DNA of 64,000 bases from Longimicrobium sp. (GCF_036388275.1 NZ_DASVSF010000108.1:37583-101582), one strand, 5' to 3'; numbered from the stretch's first letter, positions 17,280-26,182 are shown. Translations and numbers: made by a program. The notes: generated from the letters alone by a model not told the origin.

Positions 17280-17921
17280 CTACAGGGCGGAGAGCGCGGC
17301 GTGGACGGCGAGGGGATCGAAGCGGGTGCCGGCGCCCGACTGCAGCAGGTGCGAGCGGGTCGGCGCGCTCATGGCCGCCTGGTACGGGCGCGGCCAGGTG
17401 ACGGTGGCGAACACGTCGGCGACGCGAAAGATGCCGGCCAGCACCAGGTCGCGCTCGGAAAGCCCGTCGCGGCGCAGCTCGGTGTGGTCGCGGTACTGGT
17501 TCTCGATCAGCAGGGCGATGCGGGGATGGTACGCCGCCCGGGCGATGTCGGCGCTCACCCGCGCCTGGCCGCGCACCCACTGCAGCTCCTGCGGAGACAG
17601 CGTGCCCCGGCGCTCGATCAGGTCCGCCGGCAGCGAGAGCATCCCCATCTCGTGAAGCTGCGCGGCCGTGTTCAGGATGTAGCGGTCGCCATCGCCAATG
17701 CCCATCGACGCGGCGATGCGCCCGGCCACCATCGCCACCCGCGCGGCGTGGTCCATCAGCCCCAGCTGCGGCTCCCGCGCCTGCAGCGCCAGTTCGAAGG
17801 CGTCGAGGATCCGGGACCGGGCGCCGTGAAGGTGGCCCTCCAGCTCCGCGGGGTCCACGCCGTCACCTACGCCGTGGGGTGGCGGCCCGTGCAGCTGCCG
17901 ATGACGCATCCAGTCCAGCAC
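17280..17921 (-). CDS. Degenerate HD-GYP domain protein
   Basis: 213 residues. The HD-GYP frame is clear: MDHAARVAMVAGRIA, AAQLHEMGML, then IFRVADVFATVTWPRPYQAA. Key ligands are altered: HDxGK is HEMGM, the HHE region reads NQY, and the GYP loop is absent. Active HD-GYP enzymes hydrolyse c-di-GMP; this one is probably inactive and could bind c-di-GMP or a partner instead. It lies 90 bases downstream of the GGDEF-EAL gene on the same strand, presumably one transcript under the riboswitch. Confidence 0.75.
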   Translation of the reverse strand: MLDWMRHRQLHGPPPHGVGDGVDPAELEGHLHGARSRILDAFELALQAREPQLGLMDHAARVAMVAGRIAASMGIGDGDRYILNTAAQLHEMGMLSLPADLIERRGTLSPQELQWVRGQARVSADIARAAYHPRIALLIENQYRDHTELRRDGLSERDLVLAGIFRVADVFATVTWPRPYQAAMSAPTRSHLLQSGAGTRFDPLAVHAALSAL

Positions 17922-18011
17922 GTGTCACTCTCCTGCGGGGGAAAACGCGGCGCGGTCCGGAGAGGGGACCCGCGTCCATGGGGATGACGAGGGATCGTGC
18001 GGGCCGTCACC

Positions 18012-20129
18012 TCAGCGCGGCGCCGCCAGCCACCCCTCCAGCGCATCGACGGGCATGGGACGGGCGAAGAGGAAGCCCTGCGCGTGGCGGCATCCCAGCC
18101 GGTGCACGGCTTCCTGCTGCGCGGCGGTCTCCACCCCCTCCGCCGTCACGGCCAGTTCCAGCGCGTCGGCCAGCCCCACGATGCTGCGCACGATGGCCTG
18201 GTCCGCCGCGCTCTCGCCGATGCGCTGCACGAACGAGCGGTCGATCTTCAGCCGGTCGAAGCCGAACTGGCGCAGGTAGGCGAGGGACGAGTAGCCGGTG
18301 CCGAAGTCATCCAGGCAGATCCGTACGCCCAGCTCGCGCAGCGTGGCCAGCACGGACGCGGCGGTCTGGAAGTCTTCCATGAACGAGGTCTCGGTCACCT
18401 CGATCATCAGCCGGCGCGCATCTACCCCGAAGCGGGCCAGCGCGTCGGTAACGTCCTGCACGGCGCGCGGATGCACCACGTGCCGGCCGGAGAAGTTGAT
18501 GCTCACGGGCAAGCCGCCCAGCAGGGGATGGTCCGTCCACGCCTTCAGCTGCCGCGCCGCCGCCGCCAGCACCCAGCGGTCCAGGTCCACGATCTTCCCC
18601 GTTTCTTCCGCCACGGGAAGGAACGCCTGCGGCCCCAGCAGCCCGCGCTCCGGGTGGTTCCACCGCACCAGCGCCTCCAGCCCTTCCACCCCCCCGTCGG
18701 CCAGGCAGACGATGGGCTGAAAGTGAAGCGTCAGCTCGTCGCGGTCGATGGCGCGCTGAAGCTGCTTCTCCACCTCCAGCAGGGCCTCTTCGTGCGCCAT
18801 CACCCCCGGCTCGGAAAAGCCGTGATGCCCGGCGCCCAGCGTCTTGGCGCGGTACATGGCGCGGTCGGCCATGGCCAGCACCCCCTCCGGCGTCTCCGCG
18901 CACGCGCCCAGCGCCACGCCGATGCTGGCCGAGCAGCACATCTCCACGCCTTCGATGGTGGCGGGCACGGCAAGCAGCCGCTGGATGCGCTGGACGACGG
19001 CGAGGGCGTCCTGCTCGCGCTCCACCCCGTGCAGCAGCGCGGCGAACTCGTCGCCGCCAATGCGCGCCACCATGTCGCTGGGCCGGATGGACGCGGCCAG
19101 GCGCTCGCCCACCACGGCCAGCAGCGCGTCGCCCGCCGCGTGGCCCAGGCGGTCGTTCACCGTCTTGAAGCGATCAAGGTCCACGAACAGCACCGCGAAC
19201 TCGGCTCCGTGCTGGCCCTTGGCCTCGCACGCCTGCTGCAGCGCGCGCAGGAAGGCGGCGCGGTCGGGCAGGCGCGTCAGCGCGTCGCGGTCCACGTCGC
19301 CGGCCGGGACGGACGACTCCTCGCGCCCGCTCAGGTCCTCGCACCACGTCACCAGCCCCATCGGCCGCTCGTCGTCGGCGGCGACGACGTCCGACCACAG
19401 GCGCACGGGAAAGCGGGTGCCGTCGCGCCGCACGTTCACCCGCTCGCGCACCCAGCGGCGCACGGGGCGCGCGGGCACGCCGCCCTGCGCGCTCCACAGC
19501 TCGGGCGGGGCCAGCGCGCGGGCGGGAAGGCCGTACATCTCGTCCAGCCGGTAGCCATGCATCTGGGCCTCGGCGGGGTTGGAGAAGACGATGGCCCCCG
19601 TCTCGTCGGTGATGGTCAGCCCACGATCCACCGCCGCCAGCGCTCGTTCCAGCAGCTCCAGCCGGGCCTGCGCCGCGCGCAGCGACTCGTCCGCGGCCTG
19701 CGCGCGGACCTCGGCCATGGCCGCGGCGGCCATGCATTCCAGCGCGGCGACCTCGCTCGCGGACCAGGGCCGAACGTTGAGGGCCACCAGCGAGCCGGCG
19801 GGCGCCTCGCCGGGGTTGGGCAGCGGAACGAGGGCGAGCGAGGGCCCAAAAACGAGCGATGGATCGCCGGTCGAGAGTGCGCGGAAGGTGCGGGATTCGC
19901 CCGCGTTCCGGGCGTCGCGCAGCGGCGGACCCAGGTGAAGGATGGCGGCCAGCAGCGCCTGCTGGTGCTCCGGGGCGCCGGATGCGTGCACGGGAGGATG
20001 GCCGGCGCCTTCCAGCAGCACGGCGGCGGCGCCCAGGTTCAGCCGGGCGACGGCGTTCGCGGCCAGGCGGCGCAGGGTCTCGGCGCCGGGCCCGGAGGCC
20101 GCATCGAGTACGGACGGAGGAGTGCGCAT
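18012..20129 (-). CDS. GAF/PAS sensor with GGDEF and EAL domains
   Basis: 705 residues. N-terminal GAF-like region (about 1-150), PAS (about 165-290, TDETGAIVFSNPAEAQMHGY), then GGDEF near 356 with an RPSD I-site five residues before it, and EAL near 486. EAL catalytic residues look complete (EALVRW, INFSG, EVTET, LDDFGTGYSS, AEGVE), so it may both make and break c-di-GMP. No membrane segment: cytoplasmic. Start ATG 20129 is preferred because it directly follows a c-di-GMP-I riboswitch whose 3' strand supplies the AGGTG ribosome site. The downstream partner is the degenerate HD-GYP protein. Confidence 0.9.
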   Translation of the reverse strand: MRTPPSVLDAASGPGAETLRRLAANAVARLNLGAAAVLLEGAGHPPVHASGAPEHQQALLAAILHLGPPLRDARNAGESRTFRALSTGDPSLVFGPSLALVPLPNPGEAPAGSLVALNVRPWSASEVAALECMAAAAMAEVRAQAADESLRAAQARLELLERALAAVDRGLTITDETGAIVFSNPAEAQMHGYRLDEMYGLPARALAPPELWSAQGGVPARPVRRWVRERVNVRRDGTRFPVRLWSDVVAADDERPMGLVTWCEDLSGREESSVPAGDVDRDALTRLPDRAAFLRALQQACEAKGQHGAEFAVLFVDLDRFKTVNDRLGHAAGDALLAVVGERLAASIRPSDMVARIGGDEFAALLHGVEREQDALAVVQRIQRLLAVPATIEGVEMCCSASIGVALGACAETPEGVLAMADRAMYRAKTLGAGHHGFSEPGVMAHEEALLEVEKQLQRAIDRDELTLHFQPIVCLADGGVEGLEALVRWNHPERGLLGPQAFLPVAEETGKIVDLDRWVLAAAARQLKAWTDHPLLGGLPVSINFSGRHVVHPRAVQDVTDALARFGVDARRLMIEVTETSFMEDFQTAASVLATLRELGVRICLDDFGTGYSSLAYLRQFGFDRLKIDRSFVQRIGESAADQAIVRSIVGLADALELAVTAEGVETAAQQEAVHRLGCRHAQGFLFARPMPVDALEGWLAAPR

Positions 20130-20133
20130 GGCA

Positions 20134-20237
20134 GCACCTGTTCGGTAACCCGACCGGCATGGCCGCAGGAGAGCGCGGCGGTAGCCTCGTGGCTTTGCGT
20201 CCCCGCCTTTCGACGGGTTTGCCGTTGTCGTAGGTGC
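20134..20237 (-). ncRNA. c-di-GMP-I (GEMM) riboswitch
   Basis: Minus-strand reading gives the conserved GEMM-I core: GGCAAACC (20216-20223), a GAAA tetraloop within GTCGAAAGGC, GGACGCAAAGCC (20191-20202) and GGTTACCGA (20142-20150). The closing stem pairs GCACCT (20232-20237) with AGGTGC (20134-20139). That 3' arm contains AGGTG, the only ribosome-site-like sequence before ATG 20129, so ligand binding would hide it and switch translation off. Target: the GGDEF-EAL gene, a negative feedback loop. Motif recognised by eye. Confidence 0.9.
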
Positions 20238-20348
20238 CCGGCGCGGGTAAGAACGGCCAGGCGGGTTCAATCACTTCCGGCAACCTTCGCCGTCGCATGG
20301 AAGGCGGCGCAAGGAACGTTCCCGGGAACGTCCGTCGCCGGATGACGC

Positions 20349-20735
20349 TTACGGCGCGGCGGGAGGCGCCGCGGCGACGATCCGCAGTTCGCGCTCCTCG
20401 TCGCCCCGCTTCACGCGGACGGTGTACGCGCGCCCCGGCGCCAGCCCCGGAAACAGGGGACGCTCCAGGCTGTCGCGTCCGTCAATGGAGAGCACCACGT
20501 CGTCCACCATGAACCCTGCCGCGGCCGCCGGGGACTTCGGGGTCACGGAGGCCACGAACGGCCGCGCGTTGGGGAAGATGCGAAGTGCCAGGCCAAGGGT
20601 TCCCGCCGGTGGCCGCGGGTTCCGGACGCCCTGCGAGTCGGCGGCGGGCGCGGCCGGCACCGGTGCTGGCTGCTGCGCGCGAGCCGGGTGCGCGAACGCA
20701 ATGGACAGCGCGGCTGCGGCGATGCTGATTCTCAC
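20349..20735 (-). CDS. Secreted PDZ-domain protein
   Basis: 128 residues from GTG 20735. VRISIAAAALSIAFAHPARA is a signal peptide ending in ARA-Q. A single PDZ domain follows (LGLALRIFPNARPFVASVTP, AAAAGFMVDDVVLSIDGRDS). No protease domain, so it is a periplasmic peptide-binding adaptor rather than an HtrA enzyme. An open frame runs upstream without a better start. It follows the HAD gene by 120 bases. Confidence 0.7.
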   Translation of the reverse strand: MRISIAAAALSIAFAHPARAQQPAPVPAAPAADSQGVRNPRPPAGTLGLALRIFPNARPFVASVTPKSPAAAAGFMVDDVVLSIDGRDSLERPLFPGLAPGRAYTVRVKRGDEERELRIVAAAPPAAP

Positions 20736-20857
20736 GGGCAGAACCTGGCGCGAAGGTGAGCGTCGGCGATGGGACGCGATTGGAAGCAAGCAGAAGTTGC
20801 GCACATCGTCAACTGTTTTCGCGCCCGCGTGCGCCCGGCCTCTATCGCGACCCAGCA

Positions 20858-21538
20858 TCAGCACCACATGGCGAACGCGCGGGTGATGTCGGACGGGTGC
20901 TCGAAGGTCCAGTCGGGCGTCATCGCCTCGATGGCGTGCAGAAAGGTATCCTTCTCCCCCGGCGCGGTCTTGGGCCACAGCGCCGCGCCGATCCTCATCC
21001 CCGCGTTGCGCCCGGCCTTCAAGTCGCTGGTGGAATCGCCGATGTAGATCGTGTCAGCCGGCTCTACACCCAGCGCCGCGGCGGCCGCGAGCAGGCCGGA
21101 CGGGTCGGGCTTGGGCGCGTGCACGTCGTCGTCGGTGACCACCACGTCGAAGTAGCTCAGGTCGGAGTAGATGTGCGTGACGTGCCACGCCTCGCGCCCC
21201 TTTCCGGTGACGATCCCCATCGGGTACCCTGCGGATTTCAGGGCAGACAGCATCTCGACAACGCCGTCGTAGGTGCCCTCGCCCTTCAGGTAGTACATCT
21301 CGCCGTACAGCTCCCGCATCTCCGCGTGGCAGGCCTCTCCGCGCTTCTCGCCGAGCCAGTCCACCAGGAAGCGCCGCTCGGAGACGGGATTTCGCCCGAT
21401 GATCTCCTTGTCCGTGGGCGCGTAGCCCAGGTGCGGCTCCAGCGCGCGGCGGTAGCACTCCAGGTACAGGTGATACGTGTCGATCAGCGTGCCATCCAGG
21501 TCGAACAGGATGGCCGCGGGGGCACGGGAGGATGTCAC
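20858..21538 (-). CDS. HAD-superfamily hydrolase (phosphoglycolate phosphatase-like)
   Basis: 226 residues. ILFDLDGTLIDT (motif I, both aspartates), GIVTGKG (motif II), KPDPSG (motif III lysine) and YIGDSTSDLKAGRNAGM (motif IV) are all present, with an alpha-helical C1 cap, as in Gph/PpaX-type phosphatases. Substrate not readable. The GTG start at 21538 directly abuts the TAG of the upstream ATPase gene (TAGGTG), so the two are co-translated. Confidence 0.88.
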   Translation of the reverse strand: MTSSRAPAAILFDLDGTLIDTYHLYLECYRRALEPHLGYAPTDKEIIGRNPVSERRFLVDWLGEKRGEACHAEMRELYGEMYYLKGEGTYDGVVEMLSALKSAGYPMGIVTGKGREAWHVTHIYSDLSYFDVVVTDDDVHAPKPDPSGLLAAAAALGVEPADTIYIGDSTSDLKAGRNAGMRIGAALWPKTAPGEKDTFLHAIEAMTPDWTFEHPSDITRAFAMWC

Positions 21539-22981
21539 CTACGAGCCGTGGTAAAGGCGGTCGAGGTCCACGAGTTCCACGTCGGGGCGCGAGGCGGCGG
21601 CCGCGTCGATCTCGGGTGTGAACGCAGGGCCAAAGAGCAGCACCTTGGCCTGTGCGGCACGCGCCCCCAGTGCCGCGCGCGCTTTCTCCAGGCGCCGCAG
21701 GTGCCCGATTCCGATCGTTTCGCCCGCCTTTGCCTCGCCGATGGCCAGCACCTGCCGCTCCGAAGCACCGGATGCTCCTTCGTCCGACGCCACCACCACG
21801 TCCAGTTGGCAATCCTTTCCGTCGATGATCGCGGATGAAGGGCCGACGATGTCGGGAGCGCCGCCCAGCGTCTCGGGGTCCGCGTAGCGACGCACCCACG
21901 CGCGCGCCTGCTCCTCGAACACGGGGCCCCGGACGCGCGCGTCGAACTGCGCGGAGAGCCTCCGCTCCCACGTGGAACTTGGATCCCGATCGCGCAGCAG
22001 CGAAGCGTGGGGCTCCAGGATCGCGTAGTGGAACTGCAGGAAGGAATCGGCGAGTGCGTATGTCGGCCGCTGCTCACGGATGGGATCGGAGTGCCGGACC
22101 ACGAACCCCGCGGCGATCAGGCGCTTCAGCGGCGGGTCGATGTTCGATACGCTTCGGCGCAGCTGGTTGGCGATGGTTCCGGCCGTCACCGCCCCGTTCG
22201 CGATCGCCCCCAGGATGCTGTGGTGCATCGCCGGGCTCGCCGCCGACAACGTGGGATCCTCCGCGAGGAGCGTGGTCGCTTCGTGGTTGAGCGTGGCGGC
22301 AGGGGAAAGGACGCGGGCGGCCACCCAGCGGTCGAAGTCGTCCGCGCGGCTCGGCAGGTCGTGATCCACCATGTCCGTCGCGTAGCCGATCACGCCGCCG
22401 ATGACGGCATAGACGCGGGCGGCGAGTTCCAGGCTGGGTGAGGGAAGGTGCTTCGCGGCCTCGCGGTAGTCGAACGGCTGCATGACCAGCTCCATGCCGG
22501 CCCGGCCGCGCAGGGGAGCCTCGCCGGTGGTCAGCGAGCGCATCATGGCGATCGCGGAGCCGCACAACACGATCCGCGCTTGTCCGGGATGGGCTCGGCG
22601 GCCACCGGGGCCAAGGACCGCCGCGATGGTGGAGTCCACTGCCTGGTCAGCTTCGAGCAGATAGCCGAACTCGTCCAGCACCACGGGCGTCGGGCGGCTC
22701 GCCCCGAGCTGGATCAACTGCGCGAACGCTTCTTCCCAGCTTCCCAGGGACAGGCGCCCCACTCCAAGGTGCGCGCCCAGCGCTTCGCCCAGGCGAGCGA
22801 GGTGAACGGCCGATTCGCCCCGGGTCGCCTCCCAGTAAAACCCTCCGCGCTCCCTCGTCACCGCTTCGAGCAGCGTAGACTTTCCGATCCGCCGACGGCC
22901 GTACACCAGCCCCAGCGTGCTGCGGGCCGCCCCCGACTCGAAGAACGTTTCAATGTGAGGCCGGCTGGATGTGGTGTCCAT
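21539..22981 (-). CDS. Archaeal-type AAA ATPase with DUF234-like C-terminus
   Basis: 480 residues. Walker A is GRRRIGKST (28-36), Walker B VVLDEFGYLLE, and a winged-helix-like segment follows (AGTIANQLRRSVSNIDPPLK). The C-terminal third resembles the DUF234/PD-(D/E)XK-like region (ISEAKAGE-like core: VLAIGEAKAGET). This family is common in archaea and sporadic in bacteria, often in genomic islands, with unknown role. It is preceded by a strong promoter overlapped by an inverted repeat, so it is probably tightly repressed. Confidence 0.8.
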   Translation of the reverse strand: MDTTSSRPHIETFFESGAARSTLGLVYGRRRIGKSTLLEAVTRERGGFYWEATRGESAVHLARLGEALGAHLGVGRLSLGSWEEAFAQLIQLGASRPTPVVLDEFGYLLEADQAVDSTIAAVLGPGGRRAHPGQARIVLCGSAIAMMRSLTTGEAPLRGRAGMELVMQPFDYREAAKHLPSPSLELAARVYAVIGGVIGYATDMVDHDLPSRADDFDRWVAARVLSPAATLNHEATTLLAEDPTLSAASPAMHHSILGAIANGAVTAGTIANQLRRSVSNIDPPLKRLIAAGFVVRHSDPIREQRPTYALADSFLQFHYAILEPHASLLRDRDPSSTWERRLSAQFDARVRGPVFEEQARAWVRRYADPETLGGAPDIVGPSSAIIDGKDCQLDVVVASDEGASGASERQVLAIGEAKAGETIGIGHLRRLEKARAALGARAAQAKVLLFGPAFTPEIDAAAASRPDVELVDLDRLYHGS

Positions 22982-23004
22982 CGGTGCTCCCGGATACTCT
23001 CGCT

Positions 23005-23049
23005 GACGATACTCAATCGTACGATACTATCACCGGCTTGAGTATTGTC
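23005..23049 (-). promoter_or_regulatory. Promoter overlapped by 12-bp inverted repeat
   Basis: On the minus strand TTGACA, a 16-base spacer and TAGTAT form a good housekeeping promoter. Arms GACGATACTCAA (23005-23016) and TTGAGTATTGTC (23038-23049) are inverted repeats with one mismatch, one arm covering the -35 and the other just past the -10: a repressor site for the ATPase gene. Confidence 0.65.
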
Positions 23050-23155
23050 AAGAACTCGAGTGTTCGGGTAAGCGCGGCTCGCGTCTTGGTGACGGCTGCC
23101 GGCCGCAGGTGAGAGATCGTTCAGGCCAGATCACATACTCAACGTACTCCCGCAC

Positions 23156-23197
23156 TCACTTTCCCTCGATCTCCGTCCGGAGCCGCGTCAGCGCCTC
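23156..23197 (-). pseudogene. Remnant of dynamin-like GTPase 3' end
   Basis: The minus strand reads EALTRLRTEIEGK then TGA, matching the last 13 codons (DALMRLRTEIGGK) of the GTPase at 24380-26143. The CACTCCCGCACT flank beyond the stop is shared too. A scar of duplication or recombination about 1.2 kb from the intact gene. Confidence 0.65.
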
Positions 23198-23310
23198 CGC
23201 GGGTCACGCCGATTGCGCGTACCGGTGCGGAAGGAACGCCGGCCACCGTACCGGGTATCCCCGTCCCGCTCCAGCGCTACGATCAACTGCTCTTGACACA
23301 ACGATTTACG

Positions 23311-23724
23311 ATGACGGCCAGACATATGCACGCGGCCTCGCTGGCGGCGCTTGCCGCCGTCCTCGGGGGGTGCGATTCGCCCGTAGGGGCACCCGGGGCA
23401 TCGGCGCACGCTCGCGTCGATGCCATCGTACTCGCCCCGACGGGCCAGCCGGCCGCCGGGGTGGAGGTAACGGTTCGCGAGGCCCCGCCCTCGCTGCCGT
23501 ACCAGTTCACCTCTGACCTCACCGATGCCCAAGGCAGGGCGTCGGTGACCATCTGGCGCCTGGGCGGGCCGGCGCCGTCCAGCCCCGACACGGTGTCGTT
23601 CGTGGTGATGGCCCAGGGCGGCGAACCCGCGGTGCGCGACAGCGTATCGGTGGTCGTGCGGTTCGCCCCGACGCGGGAAGCCGCGCGGGTGACCGACGCC
23701 AAGCTCGCCGTGACCACGCGCTGA
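23311..23724 (+). CDS. Lipoprotein with Ig-like/regulatory beta-sandwich
   Basis: 137 residues. Signal AASLAALAAVLGGC ends in a lipobox cysteine. The mature part is one beta-sandwich (VDAIVLAPTGQPAAGVEVTV ... TDAQGRASVTIW) like a bacterial Ig-like or carboxypeptidase regulatory domain. Start at ATG 23311 rather than TTG 23293. A strong hairpin terminator follows. Function unknown. Confidence 0.65.
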   Translation: MTARHMHAASLAALAAVLGGCDSPVGAPGASAHARVDAIVLAPTGQPAAGVEVTVREAPPSLPYQFTSDLTDAQGRASVTIWRLGGPAPSSPDTVSFVVMAQGGEPAVRDSVSVVVRFAPTREAARVTDAKLAVTTR

Positions 23725-24379
23725 TCGCCGGTCGCGAACTGGACCGCGGACGAAAAACCGATCCCCTCTTCCCCGCCGCCGGGGGAAGAGGGGATCGGGC
23801 ATGGGAGCGAATCCACACTCCCGGCGTGCACCGCGGCCCTGTCATCCTGAGGCCCAGGCGCACCGTGCCATCCCGTACGCCAGACCTCGCGCACCGAAGG
23901 ATCTAGCCGCGGACACGAATCAGCCGGGGCGCGGTAGCGGGCATCAGTGCAGAGGCCGCGGGCCCGGGGCGGTTCGAACACGGCCGGCGCATACCTCGGC
24001 TGCCCTCTCCCCCGGCCCCTCTCCCGCAAGCGGGAGAGGGGAGAATTCGATCGCGCTTCCGCTGGCTTCCGTACACTCGAACGGCAGGAGCAGTCCGCGA
24101 AGGCGGACTTCGGGCCCTTGTTGCCGCGACTTTAGTCGCCCCAGCAGGGCCGAGGCCTCTGCTCGTGGTGAAAGCGGTCCCACACCGGTGTCCGAGCCCC
24201 CGCCGGGCATCCGAGTCCCCAGGCTCCGTGACCGCTGCCGAGCCCGGAGTTGTACGCATCTGCGGCTAGATCCTTCGGCCCGCGAGGGATGTGCTACGGG
24301 CCGGTGCCGTGCGCCTGGGCCTCAGGATGCCAGGCCCTTGGCGCACTCACCGCACTCCCGCACTCCCGCACTCCCGCAC
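23725..24379. repeat. Repeat block: family A twice, family C and family D once
   Basis: Gene-free. Family A copies (CATCCTGAGGCCCAGGCGCA ... GAAGGATCTAGCC ... AGAGGCC) lie at about 23833-23962 and, inverted, 24225-24333. Family C (CTCTCCCGCAAGCGGGAGAG hairpin) lies at about 24003-24045 and family D (AGTCCGCGAAGGCGGACTT ... CGACTTTAGTCGCCCC) at 24089-24150. A CACTCCCG tandem abuts the GTPase stop. Confidence 0.7.
23761..23795. terminator. Bidirectional-type hairpin
   Basis: ATCCCCTCTTCCCC and GGGGAAGAGGGGAT pair perfectly over 14 bp with a short loop, 36 bases after the lipoprotein stop; no long U-tract. Confidence 0.6.
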
Positions 24380-26143
24380 TTACTTTCCCCCGATCTCCGT
24401 CCGCAGCCGCATCAGCGCATCCTCGGCGACGACGAGCTCGCCGCGGGCCTCGTTCAGCTGCTGCTGCTGCACCTCCACGAACCGGCGGTACGGGGCGATG
24501 GACTCGTTCACCTTTTCCTGGCTGTCGCTGATGGCCGCGTGCACCTGCCGCGTCAGCGAGTCGTCCAGCTTGGTGCGCAGGTCCGCCACCTTCTTGCTGA
24601 ACTCCTCCTTGGCCTGCCGCCGCCGCGCGGGAAGGATGTACAGCCCCGTCACCGCCAGCGCCGTGGCCATCAGGATGCCCGTGAGGTCGGCCGCCGCGCC
24701 GGTGATCACCGTGGCCACCAGCGTGCCCAGGCCGATGGCGCCCACACCCGCGATCATCGTCGTCCCCGCCCCGCCGCGGACCTCTTCCGCCAGCTTGCGG
24801 GCCTCGGCGTCGCGGTTGTAGCTGGAGACGGCCTCGCGCGCCGTGCTGCCGATAGACCCCAGCAGCGCCTGCCGGTTGTAGCTGAAGCCGCGCCCCACCT
24901 CGCCGATCATCCCCTCGCGGTGGCGGTTGATCTGCCGGCGCTCGATGTAGGCGCCGATGTCCTGCCACAGCTTCAGGTTGCGCTCCACGATCCAGTCGAT
25001 GATGCGGTCTACCTCCTCGTCGATCAGCTTGGGGGTGTCGGCGATCACCTGGCGCTCGAAGTCCACGCGGACGGTGTCGCTGCGCATCAGCTCGCGCACC
25101 TTGGTGATGCGGATGGTGGCATCGAAGAAGTTCAGCCCGCGTACCTCCATCTCGCTCAGCAGCGCATCCAGCCGGCCCAGCCGCGGCCCGTAGTCGCGCA
25201 GCATCTCCTGGTGAAAGGCGCCCAGCTGCGCGTCGATGTTCTGCAGCGTCGCCACGTCTTCCGACAGCAGCTTCAATCGCTCGAATGCCGTTTCCTTGTA
25301 CTTGGAGGCCAGCTTCAGCCCCACGTTCAGCGGGTTCAGCAGCTTCAGGCGAATGCGCTCCTGCTGGTCCAACGTGTTGAGCAGGAAGTCGTCGACGGCG
25401 GGAAACCCGCTGGCCGCGTACGCCGTCTCGTCACCGCCCTGGCGCGCCTGCATGGCCATCTTTGCCGACACGGGAAAGACGAGCGGCTCTTCGCCCAGCA
25501 GCGACGTGCCGTTGTCGCGCACGAAGCGCAGCACCTCGCCCCGGTCGCTCTCTGCACCCAGGATGTCGATCTTGTTGACGATGAAGACGATCTTCTTGCC
25601 CCAGGCCCGGATCTGCTCCAGGAAGGTGCGCTCGCTCTCGGTGAACGGCCGGTCTGCGGAGGTGACGAACAGCACCAGGTCCGACCGGGGAACGAAGTCG
25701 CGCGTAAGCTCCTCGTGCTCGCGCAGGACGGCGTTGGTGCCCGGCGTGTCGACGATGTTGATGTCGCGCAGCAGGGGCGCGGGGTGGGTGCGCTCCAGCA
25801 GGTAGGCCTCGATCAGCTCTTCCTCTACCGTGTCGCCCCAACGCAGGATGTTGATGCGGTCGGTGGTGGGGGTAACGCCCTCGGGCAGCACCCGCTCGCC
25901 GATCAGCGCGTTGATGAAGCTGCTCTTGCCGCTGTTGAACTCGCCGGCGATCACCAGCAGGAACAGCCCCGAAAGCTGCTCTCGCGCCTGCTCGAAGTGC
26001 TTGCGGTCTTCCGGGTCCACGTCCGTGCCGAAGCGGTCGAGCGCCTTGGCCAGCCGGTCCAGCAGCTCGCGTTCGCGCGCGCGCAGCTCGGCCTCGCGCT
26101 CGCCCAGGATGCTGTTTCGCCGCAGCAGTTTGCCGATCACCAT
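24380..26143 (-). CDS. Dynamin-like GTPase, membrane associated
   Basis: 587 residues from ATG 26143 (GAGGGGG upstream). G1 GEFNSGKSS, G2 threonine near TPTTDR, G3 DTPGT and G4 NKID are intact. Long helical middle, two hydrophobic segments near 450-500 (GAIGLGTLVATVITGAAADL), and a coiled-coil C-terminus ending EIGGK. Matches bacterial dynamin-like proteins that remodel or repair membranes, sometimes against phage. Starting at 26215 would add an unlikely tail. A copy of its last 13 codons lies at 23156-23197. Confidence 0.88.
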   Translation of the reverse strand: MVIGKLLRRNSILGEREAELRARERELLDRLAKALDRFGTDVDPEDRKHFEQAREQLSGLFLLVIAGEFNSGKSSFINALIGERVLPEGVTPTTDRINILRWGDTVEEELIEAYLLERTHPAPLLRDINIVDTPGTNAVLREHEELTRDFVPRSDLVLFVTSADRPFTESERTFLEQIRAWGKKIVFIVNKIDILGAESDRGEVLRFVRDNGTSLLGEEPLVFPVSAKMAMQARQGGDETAYAASGFPAVDDFLLNTLDQQERIRLKLLNPLNVGLKLASKYKETAFERLKLLSEDVATLQNIDAQLGAFHQEMLRDYGPRLGRLDALLSEMEVRGLNFFDATIRITKVRELMRSDTVRVDFERQVIADTPKLIDEEVDRIIDWIVERNLKLWQDIGAYIERRQINRHREGMIGEVGRGFSYNRQALLGSIGSTAREAVSSYNRDAEARKLAEEVRGGAGTTMIAGVGAIGLGTLVATVITGAAADLTGILMATALAVTGLYILPARRRQAKEEFSKKVADLRTKLDDSLTRQVHAAISDSQEKVNESIAPYRRFVEVQQQQLNEARGELVVAEDALMRLRTEIGGK

Positions 26144-26182
26144 CCGCCCCCTCGCCGTTCCAGGCTCATCACGTGATACAAA

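Noticed and set aside
20849..20880. Second c-di-GMP riboswitch elsewhere, including before the stand-alone EAL gene
   Set aside because: No GGCAAACC plus GACGCAAAGCC combination is present outside 20134-20237 on either strand.
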